A stretch of 30,798 nt of DNA. Source: Paulinella micropora. Taxonomy: Eukaryota; Cercozoa; Imbricatea; Euglyphida. Each line of letters begins with the position of its first letter. The stretch's first letter is position 1. Where the stretch lies: contig BJOX01000170.1 in assembly GCA_009731375.1 (NCBI GenBank), positions 561,650-592,447 of the forward strand, written 5' to 3'. Of the stretch, positions 1-30,798 are shown in pieces. The notes under the pieces are model-generated. The model ran no database searches. It had not been told where the DNA came from and saw only the letters and a program-made list of their open reading frames with translations. A program made the translations under genes and the position numbers.

Positions 1-38
<38 letters not shown>

Positions 39-51
39 CGCTCGCTTCCAG

Positions 52-23848
<23,797 letters not shown>

Positions 23849-25038
23849 TCCAACTATTAATACCACTCTCAGTGACATCCTTCTCCGTCAATCAAAGTGC
23901 TACGACAAGCTAGGCACCAGATAATATATTTTAATTATTTTTTCATAGAAGACCCTTTCAAGACATGTATTAATACTTGCAAATGGTACAAAAACTTCAA
24001 ACACAACTATATTAATAAAAACGAAAGAGCCTATCGTTCCCCCAAATTAGCAAACTTTAATCATAGGTAACTTTACATATGAAGAAGAAGAAGAAAAGAG
24101 AGAAACAAAGGGAGAAAAGACACTGAGTGCGTAAATATATATATTAATATATATTAAAAAGAGTGTGAGAAGAGAAAGGAAAAGGGAAGGGGGGCAAAGG
24201 AGCACCCGGGCCGAAGAGACTTCCGGGGGCCCATCTTCTAATAAAACAGTGTTTGTGTAAAAATAATATTAATAATAGACCTCTTAACCGGGTAACGATA
24301 ATAATACTCCTAGTATTATTAATAATATAATAACCGATGTATTGCTGTGGACATTCAAGTGACAAAACATTCAAACTTTGACCTAATCTTTCTCAATCAA
24401 TATTTGATATACGGAAATGTAGCGCACACCGTTGGAAAGCTGTTGTCTTAAGCTTTCCAATGCTGGCTTAGATTTGTCGTATCACTTAGATTGATGGAGA
24501 ACGATGAGATAAAAGTGGGATAGTTTTTAGACCGGAATATATTATCGTTAGGCCGGACCACGGGAATTGGCTATTAATAGTGTTTGCCTTGGTTGTTTTT
24601 GGCTCCGCTAGTCTTCCACATTTTCCCACCATCTCAGCTTTGATCATGGATTATATAAGAGTTGAGTGTAGGCACAGATAGGTAAATATGTGCTACTTTC
24701 TGATATATACCACTGTCTTATATAATACAGACACAGCTAGCCTGCATATGTATCAAATACATCCATGTATATATGTAAAGAAACCACAAGAACCTTCGTC
24801 GGGAGCACAGCTCCAAAGCCCTGGAGACCATACACATAGCTTATATAATACTTTATCCAACTTGCACTTTCACTTGAACTAAAACTTGCACTAACCTTTT
24901 GCCAAGGGGTGAGCACGGTCACTCGTGGTCTGGTAAACCCCTGTTATTAAATAACTATTGCCTGAAAGACAATAATTAAGACATCATTGGAAAGCTAATC
25001 AGAAAGTCACTTAGAACAGTGAGAGAGAGAGAGAGCCT

Positions 25039-25083
<45 letters not shown>

Positions 25084-25261
25084 CTCTTGAAAATAAACCG
25101 CACAACCGATTGACACAGTAGTCTTACATAGAAAGCAGAAAGAAAGCAAAGAAAGAGGAAAGATAAGAAAGTAAGGTTTCAGGATCTTGCGGATTTGAAA
25201 GGGACAGAGGTAGCAGTCACCACACCATAGTTTGGAATAGTATTATGCGACTAGCCACAAG

Positions 25262-25331
25262 TTTGACGTGTTTCGCGGGCGAGCCGGGCCGGCGAGCCCG
25301 CAAAACCATTATTTGGCGCGCCGCATATGTA
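25262..25331. mobile_element. GC-rich foldback element
   Basis: Arms GACGTGTTTCGCGGGCGAGC and its inverse GGCGAGCCCGCAAAAC meet at CCGGGCCGG. A half-copy with the AACACGTCGAA arm lies at 22426-22475. Probably a non-autonomous foldback transposon. Confidence 0.55.
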
Positions 25332-25544
25332 GTTTTATCGGTGACCTGACCACATTTTGTGGAGGTTACCGATACAAGAATGGGCAGAATCGAAGTATGG
25401 GGATAGTTGGAAGACCAAGGACAAGCGCTTTCCCAACGTTCTGCTCTGCAATTTTCTTAGAACTCAAATCTTGAATGAGAAGCACGAGACGAAAATTAGG
25501 CGGGTTCGCCACTTCCAATGTTCTTAGTAATAGTTCACAACATG

Positions 25545-25666
25545 CTAGTACACCACCCATATTTCCGTCACTGTTCTGGGTGTACGAGTGGCACCACAGG
25601 CCAGGCTTTTCAGGAAACAAACCCAGGAAGTGGCACCAGAAACCCGGAATTCTGGTTTGTGTCGAA
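25545..25666. mobile_element. Second copy of the inverted-repeat element
   Basis: Starts GTACACCACCCATATTTCC and ends AGAAACCCGGAATTCTGG with the same internal GGCACCACAGGCCAGGCTTT sequence in reverse, holding a single internal unit. It lies near the presumed 3' end of the minus-strand gene. Confidence 0.75.
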
Positions 25667-25721
25667 TGACTCTGAGTGTCACCTCTGTATGCTGAGAACA
25701 TGAAAAGGTAATCTCTATATG

Positions 25722-25771
25722 TTAAGACTGTGATTCGAGCTCAGCGATCCGCACTCTGAGCTTTGGAATGC
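25722..25771 (-). CDS. Candidate terminal exon of a second, minus-strand gene
   Basis: On the minus strand, acceptor CTTGGCAG is followed by an open stretch. One phase reads IPKLRVRIAELESQS then TAA, a heptad-like helical end; another reads AFQSSECGSLSSNHSLNI then TAG just beyond. The second phase would join directly to the exon at 27207-27248; the first needs an intervening exon, possibly in the 824-N gap. Protein unidentified. Confidence 0.45.
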
Positions 25772-25779
25772 CTGCCAAG

Positions 25780-27206
<1,427 letters not shown>

Positions 27207-27248
27207 CTTCCAGGCCGCCTCAAGCGCTTCTGCTTTTGCTAACTTGGC
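27207..27248 (-). CDS. Exon of the minus-strand gene (AKLAKAEALEAAWK)
   Basis: Minus-strand acceptor TACATACAG, donor GTTTTT; 42 nt, open only in phase 0 as AKLAKAEALEAAWK, an amphipathic helix. Three truncated copies of its 5' edge, each with AG, lie upstream in its own direction. On the plus strand the same island reads AASSASAFANLA with AG and GT too, but the copies' preserved AG argues for minus. Confidence 0.65.
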
Positions 27249-27323
27249 CTGTATGTACATATGTATGCATGTATGTATGCATGTATGTATGCATGTATGT
27301 ATGCATGTATGTATGTATGCAGA

Positions 27324-27397
<74 letters not shown>

Positions 27398-27398
27398 G

Positions 27399-27545
27399 TG
27401 AACCAAGGCCACTTGAGGTGTCACTGACCCTCCCTTGGGCTTGGTTTTTTGAAATGGGTGCCATCTGTCGACAGACAGAGAATTAGGGGATGGTGTGGGT
27501 GTGCTGGGCCCGTGGTGGGGTGCCTTATGTGTGCCTAGCCATACG
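27399..27545. mobile_element. Dispersed element, copy 3 (3'-truncated)
   Basis: First 147 nt of the element, apparently identical to 10394-10540, again right after TATCTAG. It breaks off at CCATACG, where TATG repeats follow. Confidence 0.85.
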
Positions 27546-27552
27546 TATGTAA

Positions 27553-28075
27553 GCTTCTGCTTTTGCTAACTTTGCCTACGTGTATGTATGTATGTATGTA
27601 TGTATGTATGTATGCATGTATGTATGTATATGTATGTATGTATGTATGAATGAATGTATGTATGTATGCATGCATGTATGCATGTATGCATGTATGTATG
27701 TATGTATGTATGTATGTATGTATTATGTATGTATGTATGTATGTATGTATGTATGTATGTATGTATGTATGTATGTATGTATGTATGTATTACGTTTGTA
27801 TGTATGTATGTATGTATGTATGTATGTATGTATGCATGTATGTATGCATGTATTATGTATTATGTATGTATGTATGTATGTATGTATGTATGTATGTATG
27901 CATGTATGTATGCATGTGTGTGTGTGTGTGTGTGTAAATAAGCTTCTGCTTTTGATAACCTTGCCTGCATGTATGTATGTATGAATGTATGTATGTATGT
28001 ATGTATGTATGTATTCATGTATGTATTCATGTATATATGTGTGTGTATCTAAGCTTCTACTTTTGATAGCCTTGC
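27553..28075 (-). repeat. Three upstream echoes of the 27207-27248 exon 5' edge
   Basis: At 27553-27575, 27942-27964 and 28053-28075. On the minus strand each reads AG|GC(A/T)...ATCAAAAGCAGAAGC or close variants, stopping within the exon and passing into TATG/ACAT repeats. Confidence 0.85.
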
Positions 28076-28266
28076 CTGCATGTATGTATGTATTTATGTA
28101 TGTATGTATGTATGTAATGTATGTAATGTATGTATGTATGTATGTATGTATGTATGCATGCATGCATGCATGCATGCATGTATGCATGCATGTATGCATG
28201 CGTGTATGAGTATGCATGCATGTATGTATGTACGTACGTACGTATGTATGTATGTATGTATGTATG

Positions 28267-28297
<31 letters not shown>

Positions 28298-28518
28298 TGT
28301 ATGTATGTATGTATGTATGTATGTATGTATGTATGTATGTATGTATGTATGCATGTAAAAATGCATGCGTGTATGAGTATGCATGCATGTATGTATGTAC
28401 GTACGTATGTATGTATGCATGCATGTATGTATGTATGTATGTATGTATGTATGTATGTATGTATGTATGTATCCGAATTTGAGTTGTCCTAATTTAGCTA
28501 TCTATGTATGTATCTAGG

Positions 28519-28550
<32 letters not shown>

Positions 28551-28620
28551 CATGTATGTATGTGGTCTAATTTAGCTAACAGAGAGCACACTTGTCTATC
28601 TATCTATCTAGTCTTCTATG

Positions 28621-28653
<33 letters not shown>

Positions 28654-28676
28654 GTCTATCTATATCTATCTATCTA

Positions 28677-28769
<93 letters not shown>

Positions 28770-28830
28770 ATCTCTCTGTCTATCTATCTATCTGGCTGTC
28801 TGTCTGTCTGTCTGCCTGTCTGCCTATCTA

Positions 28831-28886
<56 letters not shown>

Positions 28887-29230
28887 CCGGGGGGGATGCA
28901 GAGGGCCAGCCGCGCAGTGCTCCAGCCTAAAACCAAACCCCCTATAATGACGATTTTGTGTCCGCCGTTAATCGCGCGCAGCGCAAGGGCTAAACAGGCA
29001 ACCAACTCCTGACCAGGGCCGTGATGCAAAGGTTGATGAAGTCGGGGTTATAGAAGGTAACTCATAACGAGCGTGAACTCCTGAAACCTCGACTTGATCG
29101 TGTCATCATCTCCTTGTGGCACACGCCCCTGGGGGAGTGTTTTAGTGGTTGTTCTGTACAGTTCAAAAGGGCTCAGCTACCTTTCACCTTGAACTGGGCA
29201 CAGACACCAACCACAGCGAGACAGTGGTTG
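28887..29230. other. Complex island, possibly minus-strand coding or retroelement
   Basis: About 340 non-repetitive nt between TATC and GATA tracts. Minus-strand readings such as [18 protein letters not shown] and VHARYELPSITPTSSTF are open in different frames; CLAVVGVCAQFK precedes a GTGAAAGG donor-like site near 29180. I cannot place them in one model. Confidence 0.35.
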
Positions 29231-29253
29231 GATAGACAGATAGATAGATAGAC

Positions 29254-29365
<112 letters not shown>

Positions 29366-29470
29366 GGACAGACAGACAGACAGACAGACATATAGATAGA
29401 TAGATAGATATGTTTAATGTTTAATCTATGGGCGTGGCGTAGCTTGAAAAGCAATTGCCTCCAATACTAC

Positions 29471-29493
29471 CCCCGGACAAGAACTTTCAGCAC
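29471..29493 (-). CDS. Possible 23-nt exon of the minus-strand gene (VLKVLVR)
   Basis: Minus acceptor CTTGGCAG, donor GTAGTA; in the phase left by the exon at 29999-30054 it reads VLKVLVR plus two bases. An alternative reading of the larger island ([20 protein letters not shown]..., to a TAG) is also open, so the call is weak. Confidence 0.3.
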
Positions 29494-29508
29494 CTGCCAA
29501 GCTGCACA

Positions 29509-29568
<60 letters not shown>

Positions 29569-29634
29569 TCATCCATCTATTACCTACCTATCTATCTATT
29601 GCCTACCTATCTATCCATCTATCTATCTATCTAC

Positions 29635-29690
<56 letters not shown>

Positions 29691-29703
29691 CTATTTATTT
29701 AAC

Positions 29704-29735
29704 CTTCAACTTAACTTAGTGAACTGAATGTACCA
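29704..29735 (-). repeat. Downstream echo of the 29999-30054 exon 3' edge
   Basis: Minus strand ends AAGTTGAAG|GTTAAAT, resembling the exon end CAATTGAAG|GTGTAAT. Confidence 0.55.
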
Positions 29736-29738
29736 TTG

Positions 29739-29774
<36 letters not shown>

Positions 29775-29825
29775 CACCTACCTACCTACCTATCTAGCTA
29801 CCTACCTACCTACCTACCCATATAC

Positions 29826-29868
<43 letters not shown>

Positions 29869-29921
29869 CCTACCTACCTACCTATCTAGCTACCTACCTA
29901 CCTACCTACCTACCCATATAC

Positions 29922-29993
<72 letters not shown>

Positions 29994-29998
29994 TACAC

Positions 29999-30054
29999 CT
30001 TCAATTGTTGCAATTGAGCGGACGGTCCCAGTGTACTAAGCGCAAGGGTGCCTC
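29999..30054 (-). CDS. Exon of the minus-strand gene ([18 protein letters not shown])
   Basis: Minus acceptor CTCTTCAG, donor GTGTAA; two bases then [19 protein letters not shown] truncated copy of its 5' edge with AG lies upstream in its direction (30623-30651) and a 3'-edge copy with GT downstream (29704-29735), the same pattern as in the peptidase gene. Function unknown. Confidence 0.6.
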
Positions 30055-30060
30055 CTGAAG

Positions 30061-30184
<124 letters not shown>

Positions 30185-30186
30185 GA

Positions 30187-30444
30187 GATGTCGCAAAGGA
30201 ATGTAGTCCTTGCAAAGGAACGCAGTTTCACATCAAATAATAATTTGTGTACTGTGCATGTGTCCGGGATGGGAATCACGGGTAGACTGTGTTCTGGAAA
30301 AAGAAGAGGAGGAAGGACGTTGAAGAAAAAGGCAATCTAGGAATGGAGAGTGGGAGGATAAGGAAGAAGAGAAAGAAAAGGAAGCCGTTAGTCCAAGTGT
30401 TTTGAGCACCGTAAGCTTGCGCAAGCTACAATGATGACATTGTA
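30187..30444. other. Complex island near right edge, possibly minus-strand exon
   Basis: Unique sequence between GATA tracts. On the minus strand TTTTTCCAG precedes an open reading (HSLPVIPIPDTCTVHKLLF...) that continues to the TATC tract, without a clear donor. Confidence 0.35.
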
Positions 30445-30483
30445 NNNNNNNNNNNNNNNNNNNNNNNNNNNNNNNNNNNNNNN

Positions 30484-30612
<129 letters not shown>

Positions 30613-30622
30613 TATAGATAGA

Positions 30623-30651
30623 TCCCAGTGAGCTAAGCGCAAGGGTGCCTC
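30623..30651 (-). repeat. Upstream echo of the 29999-30054 exon 5' edge
   Basis: Minus strand CCAG|GAGGCACCCTTGCGCTTAG then a few exon bases before TATC repeats; differs from the exon at one or two positions. Confidence 0.85.
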
Positions 30652-30654
30652 CTG

Positions 30655-30798
<144 letters not shown>

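Larger units (their letters stand above)
23849..25721. other. 3' flank between convergent genes
   Basis: Lower-repeat DNA after the peptidase stop. An AATAAA at 24014-24019 could serve polyadenylation (weak). A perfect 10-bp hairpin TTGGAAAGCT/AGCTTTCCAA lies at 24432-24460. GA repeats are at 25021-25080; a foldback at 25262 and an inverted-repeat element at 25545 are listed separately. I recognise no further coding exon with confidence. Confidence 0.55.
27249..28886. repeat. (TATG)n and (TATC)n arrays
   Basis: TATG with CATG/TACG variants dominate 27577-28480; TATC with CTGT and CTTT variants 28596-28886. Exon echoes and dispersed element copy 3 interrupt. Confidence 0.95.

Noticed and set aside
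24144-24374. 76-codon minus-strand reading in the 3' flank
   Set aside because: No motif or splice context; composition looks non-coding.
27214-27250. Plus-strand exon AASSASAFANLA
   Set aside because: It has AG and GT ends, but the copies preserve the minus-strand AG and the minus reading AKLAKAEALEAAWK is more protein-like; kept as minus with moderate confidence.

Overview
This is a eukaryotic nuclear window made almost entirely of simple-sequence DNA: di-, tri-, tetra- and pentanucleotide tracts, minisatellites, dispersed repeats and twelve N gaps. Non-repetitive islands between the tracts are tiny. Joined across GT...AG boundaries, those islands give most of one real gene: a plus-strand papain-family (C1A, cathepsin L-like) cysteine peptidase. 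Its last 307 codons sit in about 15 exons of 11-106 nt between 52 and 23848. Only about 924 of some 23,800 nt (about 4%) code. All joins keep frame, there is no premature stop, and every catalytic residue is present. The signal peptide and start of the propeptide lie upstream of the window.

Layout: 1-5367 encodes the I29 inhibitor propeptide (exons 1-5). 9313-12050 encodes the propeptide/mature junction, the active-site Cys exon and the following helix. 14694-16431 encodes the GCNGG motif and mid-domain. 20189-23848 encodes the end of the catalytic domain with the active-site His and Asn and the stop. From 23849 to about 25720 is less repetitive 3'-flanking DNA. From 25722 to the right edge, several minus-strand islands look like exons of a second, convergent gene (helical/coiled-coil C-terminus, unidentified).

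The main unusual observation is that the introns are full of truncated copies of the edges of their neighbouring exons ('echoes'), each fused to microsatellite. With few exceptions, copies of an exon's 5' edge with its acceptor AG lie upstream of the exon, and copies of its 3' edge with its donor GT lie downstream. The same rule holds for the minus-strand gene, read in its own direction. Donors are very relaxed (GTACAT, GTCTCT, GTCTAT, GTGTCT), and in most introns the microsatellite begins within a few bases of the splice site. Several exons begin with GT after the acceptor AG, making AG|GT junctions. This looks like tandem duplication and slippage running across splice junctions, in line with the proposed origin of introns from duplicated AGGT segments, with possible stepwise splicing or mini-exon inclusion.

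Mobile or dispersed repeats include two inverted copies of a tRNA-headed SINE with (ATT)n tails, three copies of an unclassified element lying inside TATC microsatellite, a terminal-inverted-repeat element with internal 42-bp repeats, and a GC-rich foldback element. The species cannot be fixed from the sequence. A protist or invertebrate with a very repeat-rich genome and relaxed 5' splice sites is the best description.
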